Part shown: positions 21,185 through 31,000 of the stretch, piece after piece
Layout of the letters: each line of letters starts with the position of its first letter
Numbering within the stretch: position 1 is the first letter of the stretch
Assembly (NCBI RefSeq): GCF_000210295.1
Contig: NC_026736.1
Location: forward strand, 620,001 to 684,000
Source: Trypanosoma brucei gambiense DAL972
Taxonomy: Eukaryota; Euglenozoa; Kinetoplastea; Trypanosomatida; Trypanosomatidae
DNA: 64,000 nt
Reading direction: 5' to 3'
Translations under genes and position numbers: made by a program
The notes under the pieces: model-generated
Database searches by the model: none
What the model was told of the DNA's origin: nothing
What the model saw: the letters and a program-made list of their open reading frames with translations, nothing else

Positions 21185-21240
21185 GGGTGTGGGTGTGGGT
21201 GTGGGTGTAGGTGTAGGTGTGTGTGCGTGTGTGCGTGCGT
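21185..21240 (+). repeat. GGGTGT repeat with quadruplex potential
   Basis: Four exact GGGTGT units occupy 21185-21208, followed by degenerate GGTGTA and GTGTGC units. Four runs of three G with three-base loops satisfy the usual G-quadruplex pattern on the plus strand, which is the template strand for the minus-strand transcripts. Confidence 0.8.
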
Positions 21241-21606
21241 GATTGGGTGCATCAGTGCGAGTATGCACATGCAGTGCGCACACCCAGTGCATCCCACACC
21301 TTCAACAGGCCGGGAGGCAGCACAAAAACAGCAAATAATTAAAACAGTTACGACAACGAGAAAGGGAAAATGGGCGGCTAAGAGCTTGAGTCCTAGCCAC
21401 ATGCAAAAGTGCACATACACACACACGCACAAACACGTGTCTATACAAGTACGGTTGTATATTTGGGTGTATATAATAATGCTATCTATGGGTCCAACAA
21501 CAGTAACAAGTGAAATACCTCTTTGCTACAAGGTCTTACTACTGTTGGAAAGGTAGTGCCGTCATAAACTACAAGACACTTCTTTATCAAATTACCCATG
21601 ACCTCG

Positions 21607-24600
21607 TCAACGGCGCACACGCCATGCCTCTATATGCTCAAACTTCTCCCACTCACAGGTCATAAACTCAGTGACCTCATCCACGTATCGATATAAGGAT
21701 CTCTCCTTCTTCTCTTCTATGAGCAGTACAATGTACCGCAAACATGTTTTTGCATCTCCAATGAGACGAATACAGTTCAGCGTTTCCCTCCTTTTAACCT
21801 CCACATCGTTATTATGGCCACTGCCTCCCACTTTTCTTCCCCCTGCTGCCTCACAGGCATCCGGCATGTTACTCTCATCCACTCGTGTGCAATTCAACTC
21901 CTCTGGGGTAAAGGCGTAGTGTTCCACAACCTCCAGTGGCACCTCCGTGTCTAATAGCATACCGCTATTTTTAATTATTCCCGCACACTGCTGTCGTTCT
22001 TGCAAAAACGATTTATGCAACAAATCCCTGTCACAACCTTGAGCCGTAAGAGCCTGTCGCTGTGTTGCAATAAGAACAACAACGGTTTGAAGTGCTTGTT
22101 GGACGGCCTCAGCATCTTCGTGAAGCTGTTCAACCCACTCATCACATGCCTGCTTACACTGCAGAGCAGCAGGATTTGTAGACGGGTAAAATGGCGGGGG
22201 AGAGAGAATCGAATGCGATTGATTTGACCCCCTGCTATGCCTGGTATCCTCCGACTTGGGGGTTGAGGAATCGACAGCTCGACGCTTAGGTGTTGTTGCA
22301 CCAACTAATATTGCCTTGGTGGGCGTTCGCTGGGAAGAAGGCGAAAAGACACGAGGGCCTTGCACACTTGCCTTCTGTAAAGAAGGCGCCACCTTTTGTT
22401 GCCGCCCTCCCGCAATGGAGTTACGTTCATCCACCTCTGGTGTCAGTCTTCCCATATCACTCAAGAATCGTTTGGCAATCGTCGAGATGGCTTGTTTGTC
22501 GTTCGCATGGCCACGGATTGGTGAAAGTTTATATGAACCTCCCCCTCGACTCACTCTCCCCCTCTCCGGCGTCCTAGTGCACGCTTCCTGTTTGGATCGT
22601 GCAATGCTAGTGGGTTCACTTCCACATTTGCGTGTTTCCATTCTCCCACGGAGCTGCACCCATTGCCTGTGATTAAGCGATTCGTCCCGGCGGACTCCCA
22701 CATGACGACACTTTTCCTCGTCGCGCTCCTCCAAAGCGCCACGGTGGGAACCCTTGCCTGCAGACTGAGGACCAACAGAAGCTCCCCTTCTTTGTGCCCA
22801 AACTTTGACTGGGGTACGGCACGCGCTGCCATCCGGCTGATCAGCCCGCCGCGGGGTTGTATTCCCCTCCTCCATCACATAAACAGTGACTTCTGCCTCG
22901 TTGTCCTCCAACTCCTCCCCCTTGTCCGGACTGCGCATCGATGGTGAATCCACAGAAACGCTTGTACTCCTCCCTATGTTTGTGACTGCTCCATCGTACG
23001 ACTGTTGCACACTCGCCAGGCGTTCCGCCAGTACGTCCTCCAAATATTTCTTCGAGTCTATGGCGAGCTTCTTCAGCAACTCATTGTGAAGCGGTACCCC
23101 TTTCCTGGTAGAGGCACGGCGCTGTCGTTCCTTCGTCTCTTCTTCACTTTTTCGCTGCATTTCCATGGCCCTCGTTGCACGAGACATTTTCAAACTGTCA
23201 CTATAACCTGTTTTCCCACCAATCGTCACCCCACGCGTAAGCAAATGCATATAACTTCCACACTGGGAGGAGCGCCCGTCCCCTTTATGAGTAGACGTAG
23301 ATGCGCCGCCTCGGCCAGTAGCAGCGCTTACAGGCTCACTACTGTCCCACATCTTGCTGTTTTCGATTTGCGAACTCCACCCACCCCCTTGCGCGAATGT
23401 AAGGCGGATTCCGTCAATGAATTGTAGCGAGGGGCAGAGGTTACGGAGCATGGGTCGGAAGCAGTTCTGTATACGTTCCATAACGGGGTTCCCACGCAAC
23501 ATCAAATGTTGTAGCCCTTTGGTGAGAGACAACGGTCGAATTGATGCCTGTGTCTCAAGTCTGTTGTACGACAAGTCGAGAGTCTCCAGTAAAATAAGAT
23601 GTGCGATCCCACCCACGAACTCAATTTCGTTTCCACCCAAGAACAAGTGGGATAAGGAAAGGTTGTTCTCAAGACCCGTCATGGAGCAGATACGGTTATG
23701 ACGAGCGTTGAGAAGGGTGAGCATTCGGCACTTCTCCAAACCGCTAATCTTACGCAGCTCGTTCTCACTCACGTCCAGACGTAGGAGCGAAGGAGGCAGC
23801 GGTTCTAGGGATTTCAAGCCGTTGCGACTGAGGCAAAGGACCGTCACCGACCGAAAAGATGCACCCGCTCGGGGAGCCGTCGCTACGCGCGGGCCTCTGT
23901 CCTCAGGGCTGCTATCGGGTCCCTGAGAGCTCTTAGCCCTCACCACACTCCAAATATCATCTGTGTCGTACAGCGTGCGCAGCTTTCCAGTTGAAACAGA
24001 ATCTGTCAGATCCATGACAGATGTCAGAAGTGGACTAAGATTTTCAGTAAGATCAACACGAAACTCGTCGTCCCTGACAGAGGATGATCTATAGTGTTGC
24101 TTTTCCTTCGGTACGCTCCGGGCTGGAGTACCTCGCACCTCGCAACTTCCGGCCCTCTTCTCACCATTACCCACACGTACACCAGCAGAGGATTGTCTCT
24201 GCAACTTATTACCACCAGCTTTGCACGTTTCTGGAGGGAGCCGGGGGGGAGTGCAACTGCCTTTCGCCTGATTCTCCCGCCCTTGTTTACTTCCCCCTCG
24301 CTTTTCACCTCGTGACGTCCCCGAGGGCAACCCCGTGGACACACGTTTCATCGGTGAGCCCGACACCAATTCATTGCATGACTCATCGCTCACAACACAA
24401 ACATCAGTGGAGGCTGCGGGAGTCACACTACCGGAGGCACTGGATGGCCTCTCCGAGCCGAGCAACGCGTGCCGTCGCTTCTCGAGAGCCATCGAGTCAA
24501 CACCACGGCATGAAGAAGCGCTCTGCGTTTGGATAGACGAAAGCGAGCAGGCACTCACAGGCTCACTACTTGGGCGGCCTCCACCAGCAGTCGTAACATC

Positions 24601-25041
24601 CAACTTCACAACACAGGGAGAGGATGACTGAACACGAACCTCTTCGATACGCTGGGCTGCGGCGGCTGTGATGCTATTCGCCCGAATATCCATGTATAAC
24701 AAAGGCGGAGAACAGCGCGAAACAAGGAGTGACAAGTGGGTAACGCAATTGTCCGTTAGAGAGTTTTGGTTCAGTGTTAGCGCCCAGCGGCTGATACCGT
24801 GGACGCGAAGCATGGCAGTGGTGCCGAGCTTTATTAGAGCCTCTGCCGCTGCAATAACCTCCCTATCTCCTAGGCCAAGGCCGTTCAGTGCAAGATGCGC
24901 TCCTGAGCCATCCAAACGTACACACTGGGCACACTTACTGGCAAATGCGGCTGCTTGAGATACACCTTGCCGACACAGTTCAACACGTAGCGAATCCCTG
25001 AAGATGGCCGTGAAGGATGACGGCGTATCGTCGCGAACCAT
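21607..25041 (-). CDS. Leucine-rich repeat protein with long disordered tail
   Basis: The 1144-residue product starts with an ATG at 25041. A short LRR-like region of the ribonuclease-inhibitor type appears near residues 55-140. After a disordered Ser/Arg/Gly-rich linker, residues about 397-547 contain five or six SDS22-type LRRs (L-x-L-S-x-N-x-L pattern) ended by an LRR-cap-like segment. The rest is mostly disordered and basic, with a helical C-terminal portion near residues 980-1144. SDS22-type LRR proteins with long tails are frequent in flagellar and centriolar structures, where the LRR binds a partner protein. That role is inferred from the family only. Confidence 0.88.
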   Translation of the reverse strand: MVRDDTPSSFTAIFRDSLRVELCRQGVSQAAAFASKCAQCVRLDGSGAHLALNGLGLGDREVIAAAEALIKLGTTAMLRVHGISRWALTLNQNSLTDNCVTHLSLLVSRCSPPLLYMDIRANSITAAAAQRIEEVRVQSSSPCVVKLDVTTAGGGRPSSEPVSACSLSSIQTQSASSCRGVDSMALEKRRHALLGSERPSSASGSVTPAASTDVCVVSDESCNELVSGSPMKRVSTGLPSGTSRGEKRGGSKQGRENQAKGSCTPPRLPPETCKAGGNKLQRQSSAGVRVGNGEKRAGSCEVRGTPARSVPKEKQHYRSSSVRDDEFRVDLTENLSPLLTSVMDLTDSVSTGKLRTLYDTDDIWSVVRAKSSQGPDSSPEDRGPRVATAPRAGASFRSVTVLCLSRNGLKSLEPLPPSLLRLDVSENELRKISGLEKCRMLTLLNARHNRICSMTGLENNLSLSHLFLGGNEIEFVGGIAHLILLETLDLSYNRLETQASIRPLSLTKGLQHLMLRGNPVMERIQNCFRPMLRNLCPSLQFIDGIRLTFAQGGGWSSQIENSKMWDSSEPVSAATGRGGASTSTHKGDGRSSQCGSYMHLLTRGVTIGGKTGYSDSLKMSRATRAMEMQRKSEEETKERQRRASTRKGVPLHNELLKKLAIDSKKYLEDVLAERLASVQQSYDGAVTNIGRSTSVSVDSPSMRSPDKGEELEDNEAEVTVYVMEEGNTTPRRADQPDGSACRTPVKVWAQRRGASVGPQSAGKGSHRGALEERDEEKCRHVGVRRDESLNHRQWVQLRGRMETRKCGSEPTSIARSKQEACTRTPERGRVSRGGGSYKLSPIRGHANDKQAISTIAKRFLSDMGRLTPEVDERNSIAGGRQQKVAPSLQKASVQGPRVFSPSSQRTPTKAILVGATTPKRRAVDSSTPKSEDTRHSRGSNQSHSILSPPPFYPSTNPAALQCKQACDEWVEQLHEDAEAVQQALQTVVVLIATQRQALTAQGCDRDLLHKSFLQERQQCAGIIKNSGMLLDTEVPLEVVEHYAFTPEELNCTRVDESNMPDACEAAGGRKVGGSGHNNDVEVKRRETLNCIRLIGDAKTCLRYIVLLIEEKKERSLYRYVDEVTEFMTCEWEKFEHIEAWRVRR

Positions 25042-25652
25042 TTTTATAAAAACTACCGAAGCTGAGCACCCTATACAAAATAATAATATATATCTCTATA
25101 CTTAGCTTATATATAAATATATATGTGTCCTGGTGCCTTGCCACTGCGCCACAGTAATGAGAAGAAGATGGTCCAGCGAGTTTGTGTCACCACACAACAG
25201 CAATGAATATGGCAAAAACGGGACTGCAAGAGTCGGAAAGCAAGTGATTAAGAGGATGCTAAAGTGGAAAAATGGTGCCATCAAATATGATGGCGAGGAA
25301 AAGTACGTGACCAAGCATCCCTCACACGAGCTAGATACAAATACACAAATAAAGAGAGAACATTCGCACAGCAGCGAAAAAATGATGACGGCACGAGATT
25401 TTCGTTTTTGTGTACAAGCTTCTGCTCCCATTTTCCACCCATGGTGATTGTCAGAAACGATGGAAAAATTACAGAATGCAAAAGCGTCCCCAGCTATGAC
25501 TCAACATTCGAAAGAAAAAATATCGCTTCATGGCAAATAGGGGAAAAAGCGAATGATCCAACGAAATCTCAAAGATAAAAACCATTTACAGCGAGCAAAA
25601 AAGTACGTGCACCACAACGGTAACTAAGCTGTGCCAGCTCGTGACTCACAAC
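25042..25652. other. Intergenic region
   Basis: The first 100 bases are TA-rich. The remainder is purine-rich on the plus strand in places (25230-25300, 25505-25560) and so could provide pyrimidine tracts on the transcript strand. Two overlapping frames near 25133-25481 have unremarkable translations. No gene is seen. Confidence 0.5.
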
Positions 25653-27659
25653 CTATGAAAAGCAAACGACGTTCAGCAGGATGACAAAAAGCATGTAAGA
25701 AACACCACCACTGTCCTCCTGTACTTGCCTACGTGGCTCCGGCGAGGATAATGGCTCGTATGCGGACAGAGCCATGTAGCGCAGGCCATCCCACGAACCC
25801 TCCTGCCTTGAGTGAGTAGGCGTCATTGAATCCAGACGAGTAAACCCAATCTTCTTTAACACCTTGTAGGCCATTCGATCCCAATCCATGGACCGATTCT
25901 GTGTCGCTCCCGTTACCGTGTAGTGTACAGTCGGTGGAGACAACCATATGGCCCACTCTACACACGGGAAGGCACATTTCGTTGAGCGGGAATCCTCCAT
26001 CGCCTTGCTTCGGTAATTCTGATCCCACATATATTGCTGCCAATCGGTTTCTCCGGGGGCCGCAACTGTCGGCTCCGCGCCGAACGGGGGCCACCTCGTG
26101 TAGGGGCCGCGCAACAGTGTTACCTTCTGCTGCCTCCATTCCTCGGCGAATGCTCGCATCACCTCCACCCAATCTTTCGTCTCCCAAGCCTCGAGCAGAT
26201 CCTCCATGCCCAGGTTCGTGACAAACACATTCACCGGTTCCTGAATGTTGTCAAGGAGTTCGACTAGCGCCTTCCTAGGCGAACTCGCACGACGCTCAGT
26301 AAGGTTATAGTTTATTTTTCTATATAAACAATGTATGACAGAATTGCCCACTTTTTTCTCCAGTGACTGGCAGTTTTTGTAATATTCGTTCACAATGGCA
26401 CCGCCCGCAAACAACACTACGGTCGGTTTTCCGCTAAAAATCGACATCCGCCTGCAAATCATAGGGAAAGGATCCCTCCCCTCACCCGAAACAATGCGCA
26501 ACCGGCAGGTAGTTGGAACCCAAACAAGATGACTGTTTAATCCCCTAGGGTCCGTAAGCATGCTAGGATCACCATAGCAATAGCGATCACCCTTCGTGCA
26601 CTGAGCTGCCAGCGGGTGCGGGGACCCCAGTGGTGTACTGGAATCCGCCCCATCAAGGAAACGCACCCACTGACCACCTTCAGAGGTGTTGTAATTCGTA
26701 GATGCATTGCAGAGAGGCGGAAGAGCAGCCGTTGCCGGTCGGGGCGCAGGCACTACCCGAATGCGTAATGGACTTCCGTATACATGCCGCTGCACGTCAC
26801 AGATGCTATTATACGTAAACACACTACGGGTTGTGTCATTTCCCCACCCGCTAACGACACCAAGTGTACGAGACCCCCAAGGCACACCTGTGTTACTGTT
26901 GAGGTGTACCATCTTCACCTCCAAAGTATAATTGCCCGGGTCGGGGACTCGGAAACGGACAATCCGCGATACAAAGCTACCCGCCTTGCTCGCGTCCAAT
27001 TGGGGAGTGGGCCGTATTACCTGGGCAGCAAGCACGCGGTTCTCGTTAAAAAGACGTGCAATGAATTCAACGTCATCAATGCAGGCTTTATTTTCTTTTG
27101 ACTCCAGACATGTACCACATTGTTCCACTTCAACACTTTGACTCCATCCGCCTGCAGTTACCTCCAGTATGTCACTTGCTGATGGTAGCGAGGCACGCAA
27201 CACGAAGAGATATTTGTGTTCCTCGTTGAACCAATGGGAAAGCATATAACGCCCACATGCCGGATGAGGGTCCCGAAACATTTCATGGTACGTGATCTGA
27301 GTGTGGAAAAAGTGATGAGGGCTCTGGCTATTCACTTCGTCGTATTCAAAAACGTGCCGGTTGTACAGCTGAGAGCATGTCATTTGCCGATAATCATCGG
27401 GTGGCTTAACCATCCAGAAGCTTGCAGGAACCTTCGTTACGTTGTACGAGAACGGCCTAATAGACAAAGTTGGCGGAAGATGAGTTGTATATTCCAAACC
27501 TTTGTCCCTTTTCCTACTCACAGAAGGTTGCGGTTCTCCTTCAAGTGGATCTGGAGGAAGACTACGGTACGTTACCAACGTGATGAAGAAGGTTGATAGT
27601 AACAAAACCACCAACAGTGCTGTGGCATTTATCCTAAACCCCAATAACCTGCCAATCAT
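25653..27659 (-). CDS. Type II membrane glycoprotein with NXPE/PC-esterase-like region
   Basis: A GTG at 27662 precedes the first ATG at 27659, which gives 668 residues. Residues 12-30 form a hydrophobic signal anchor, and the rest carries many N-x-S/T sites, so it should face the secretory lumen or the outside. The middle looks beta-rich. After it, a W-x-P-x-x-C motif begins a region that resembles the PC-esterase (SGNH-like) domain of NXPE, CASD1 and plant TBL proteins, which acetylate glycans. Where that family has GDS, this protein has a G-G-A stretch, and the closing D-x-x-H appears as D-G-L-R. If related, it is probably not a normal esterase. The C-terminus ends in a hydrophobic stretch of about 15 residues, possibly a GPI signal or tail anchor. 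Confidence 0.78.
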   Translation of the reverse strand: MIGRLLGFRINATALLVVLLLSTFFITLVTYRSLPPDPLEGEPQPSVSRKRDKGLEYTTHLPPTLSIRPFSYNVTKVPASFWMVKPPDDYRQMTCSQLYNRHVFEYDEVNSQSPHHFFHTQITYHEMFRDPHPACGRYMLSHWFNEEHKYLFVLRASLPSASDILEVTAGGWSQSVEVEQCGTCLESKENKACIDDVEFIARLFNENRVLAAQVIRPTPQLDASKAGSFVSRIVRFRVPDPGNYTLEVKMVHLNSNTGVPWGSRTLGVVSGWGNDTTRSVFTYNSICDVQRHVYGSPLRIRVVPAPRPATAALPPLCNASTNYNTSEGGQWVRFLDGADSSTPLGSPHPLAAQCTKGDRYCYGDPSMLTDPRGLNSHLVWVPTTCRLRIVSGEGRDPFPMICRRMSIFSGKPTVVLFAGGAIVNEYYKNCQSLEKKVGNSVIHCLYRKINYNLTERRASSPRKALVELLDNIQEPVNVFVTNLGMEDLLEAWETKDWVEVMRAFAEEWRQQKVTLLRGPYTRWPPFGAEPTVAAPGETDWQQYMWDQNYRSKAMEDSRSTKCAFPCVEWAIWLSPPTVHYTVTGATQNRSMDWDRMAYKVLKKIGFTRLDSMTPTHSRQEGSWDGLRYMALSAYEPLSSPEPRRQVQEDSGGVSYMLFVILLNVVCFS

Positions 27660-28037
27660 CACCTCTTTGGTACCAAAATCAACCTTCCTCCACTAGAGGG
27701 AGGCTTCAACGAAGTATTCAAGGAGTCGACGCCAAAAAAAAAAAAGAAAAAAAGAAGAGGAAAACAGAGGAAAGGGGGGTTGAAAGTTACCCTTGAAGGT
27801 GGACGCACAACACAAATACACATACAGTAAAGCAGTGGCAAAAACAATAATAAAGTACAATGGTGGTGCATCGCACGACCTTAATGTTTCGAGGGGGGAC
27901 AAGGTTGGTACAACAGGACCCACTCAGATGTACAAATACCTGCTGCGTCGATTAAACGGTTACTAATACAAGGAAAAAAAATACAAGAAAATGACTGAAC
28001 CTAAAAATCCCCCCTTCCGTTCTGTGAAGAATCGATC
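27660..28037. other. Intergenic region
   Basis: An A-rich, purine-rich block at 27732-27775 is a pyrimidine tract on the transcript strand and lies about 75-115 bases upstream of the ATG at 27659. No gene is seen. Confidence 0.5.
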
Positions 28038-31000
28038 CTACGCAGCCAATTTGCCCTCGACGAGAAGGGCGTAGAGTTGCTGGTGTGCCTGCGCACCTGC
28101 AGCTTGAACAACGTCAGTGGCGGTTTGAAGCAGTAGACGGCGTCGCATAAGTGCACTTCGCCTCTCGTACAGGAGTTCTAAAAGCACCGGAACGACTGGA
28201 TGTGTTGGAAGGCCCAACTTCACAAGATGGCTGGCAAGCTCAACGATGAGAAGCAGATCCGCTTTCCAACTGCTAGTGGCCGTTTTCTCGGCACCCTCCC
28301 CCGCACTTTCGGATGTGATAACAGCGTATAAGATGTCAGCGCACTTCTCTACAAGCGTGACGTCATGCGATGGGTGGGTTCGAATACTGGATGAAAGGAA
28401 AACGTGGATATCCACGGGCGTTAGTGTTGACACGTCACTAGAGATTCCACCCAGTTCCCTCAGGGCAGATGCGGCGCTGGTTAATAGCAACGTCGTCGCT
28501 TTCGTGGCTGGCTCCGTATGCACTAAGGAAAAGAACTTCAGCAGCGATATGTACTGCGGCAGCTTGAAGAACACACCCGGTTGCTTCGCTAGCTCCACAG
28601 TACGCGAAGTCATCATAGAGATGACCCCATCTTCCAAGTCAACGTGGGCTACAGTAAAAGCCTCAGCTAGGGTTACGAGATCACTGACGCTGCAGTCGTC
28701 CACAATTTCCTTGAACCGCTTCCCCACCGCATCAAACAATGTCTTGGAGCGCACGCCGCACTGAACGAAGAGTCGTGTCAGCTCAGCAAATGCCTGGGGA
28801 GGGGCTTGGGGAAACAAAACCGAAGCGGCATGATCCGTCATGCAACGAAGAATATTATACTCGGTCGAGTTTTTCCTTGCGATGAGCTGCAGAACGGCCA
28901 TCATGGTTGACATGGAAAGCGCCGTGTGATGCTCGGCCATGTTCTGCAGAACCAAATGACACGTCGGGTCATTTGGAAATGCCTCTGTGAGACACTGCAA
29001 AACAAGCACGGCGTTGCCTGCCACGAGTGAAAGTGAAGCAGGGTCGCTCTGAAGAAGGTGACGGACCAATCCTAAAAACACCGGTTGAGCAGCCGTAAGG
29101 CACGCAGTTTGAACGCTCTTGTCCCATGCAGCGTTCACGCCACACATCACCAAACGGACGGCGAGCGGCAGGGAAAACTTCAGTTTCACATCAGCCACTC
29201 GGGCGAGTAGCACGCCAAAAAGATACTGATGAGTTATTTGCGCAGTTGCATAGCTCTCAATACAATCCACCACCTCCTCTGCGCTAAACAACTGCCGTGT
29301 TTGTATGGTGCGAAGGATATACGCCTTCATTACGCGATCACGTAACTCCCCGTAGACATCCTTATCCAACTGCGAAAAGCCCTTTAAGACAAGCGGTACA
29401 TCCGATGATGGGCACTGCTGACGCGCCCGCAGAACCGAACCTGCCAAAGAGGAAGGAAGGTCAACCAAAAAGGCAAGATCCTCCGCTGGGAGGGAACCCC
29501 CAAGTCGCTGCAGCTTCGTTGCGATGCGAACCACAATCCCAGCTTCACCAGGCGTCAGTATGTGGCCAGAGTTAGTAACACGCCGTAATATCGCTGCGTA
29601 GGAGAACTGACCACCGTCGTCAAGTTCACACAAAGTCTGCAGCGCTGACGTGGTCTCCTGAAGGGAAAAAGAAGAACTTAATGAAGCCGCTTCCTCCGCG
29701 AGAAGGTTACGCAGCGACCGTACAGTTTCGGTGTCGGTGGGTACATGATAGTTCACAAAACTTCTCAACACTGCCGACACATCGCCGGCAAGTAGCAGAG
29801 GACTAACAGCCATCACCATCTCGAGATACAATCCCGTGAGGTTTTCCTTCCGTAGCTGACATACAGCCGCAGCGGAGGTGAGTAATCGGGCCGCTATCTT
29901 GCTAAGGTGGCGACGCCTCGCCCCATCCTCTGTCTCTGTTGCACATCGCTCCTCCATTACTGCCACTCTCACTGCCGTGGCCAACTGCGACAGCAGCTGA
30001 GGCGAAAGATGGTGAATTGTGTGGGGTGTGCACATAACCACCGTCATCTCGCTAAGCGCCTGAAGCCTAAGCGCATCTTTGGAACGTTCTTCTTCACTAT
30101 TCTGCTGCTGCAGGAACCGCGTGAGCGCAGGGTCCAAAACATCGGTACGAAAGGCCTGAAGTTCTGCTGGCTCCGACTCGATCGTGAACTCGGAGACAAG
30201 GCGGAACAGAAGGTTTACGAGGGAAAGCACGTGAGAAGGGTTTTGTGTCATGACAGCATTGCTACCCCCTCGTCGGATGGCTGCCGCGACCGGCTTCAAG
30301 TGAGCTGCGACAACATCATTAACAACAATACTGCAGTACCGCTGCCATGAGGATCCTGGTAAACGTACTCGGGCGAGGTCACGCTGCTTGGCGCCTACGT
30401 GTGTAACGAGTTCATCCATCCTATTCACCGTCTCGAATAGCGAGGGGCCGTCACCTTCAGCGCCACCGCTACAAAGCAACGATTTAACAACAGTAGAATG
30501 GAGGCCAACAAGCTGCTTGGCCACAGTTGCATCCATCCCACAGGACGCCGCGTACACAGTAAAGTTATGAACGCCCTGAAGGAGCTTCTTAGCTGCCTCA
30601 CACTCCGCAGTACCCATTGCACTAGACCTTTTAGCCCAGCTTAGCTGCCGGAGCGCACATTCCACAACACGCGGAACAAATAATGCCGTAACCTCCGAAA
30701 GTGAGCTTTCGACATCCGGTAAGGTGGCATTCGATGACTCCCGCTGTGTGAGAGGTTGGTAGCAACCAGCAAGCTGATACCGCTCTACGAACATGTCAAT
30801 CAGTACCGTTAAACCGTCCGAGAGGTAGTAATAAGAGCCTTCCCGCTCCAATAGTGCCAGCATTGGTACAAGGTGGGCGCTCAGCTTCTTTTCCTCTCCT
30901 CGTACAAGCAGTTCCACAGAAGTAGAGAAAGCCAAGTGCAGAACTGTTTCTAGCGGAACAGAGTTAGCCTTTGTAACATTCGCAGCAGCACCGCCGCGCT

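Larger units (their letters stand above)
20918..21606. other. Intergenic region with G-rich repeat
   Basis: It contains the splice signal for the gene starting at 20917, a G-rich GT repeat at 21185-21240, and the 3' UTR of the LRR gene that ends at 21607. Short frames over the repeat are low complexity. No gene is seen. Confidence 0.5.

Noticed and set aside
21181..21240. Possible internal telomere-like tract.
   Set aside because: The unit is GGGTGT, not the trypanosome telomere unit TTAGGG, and it is only four exact copies long.
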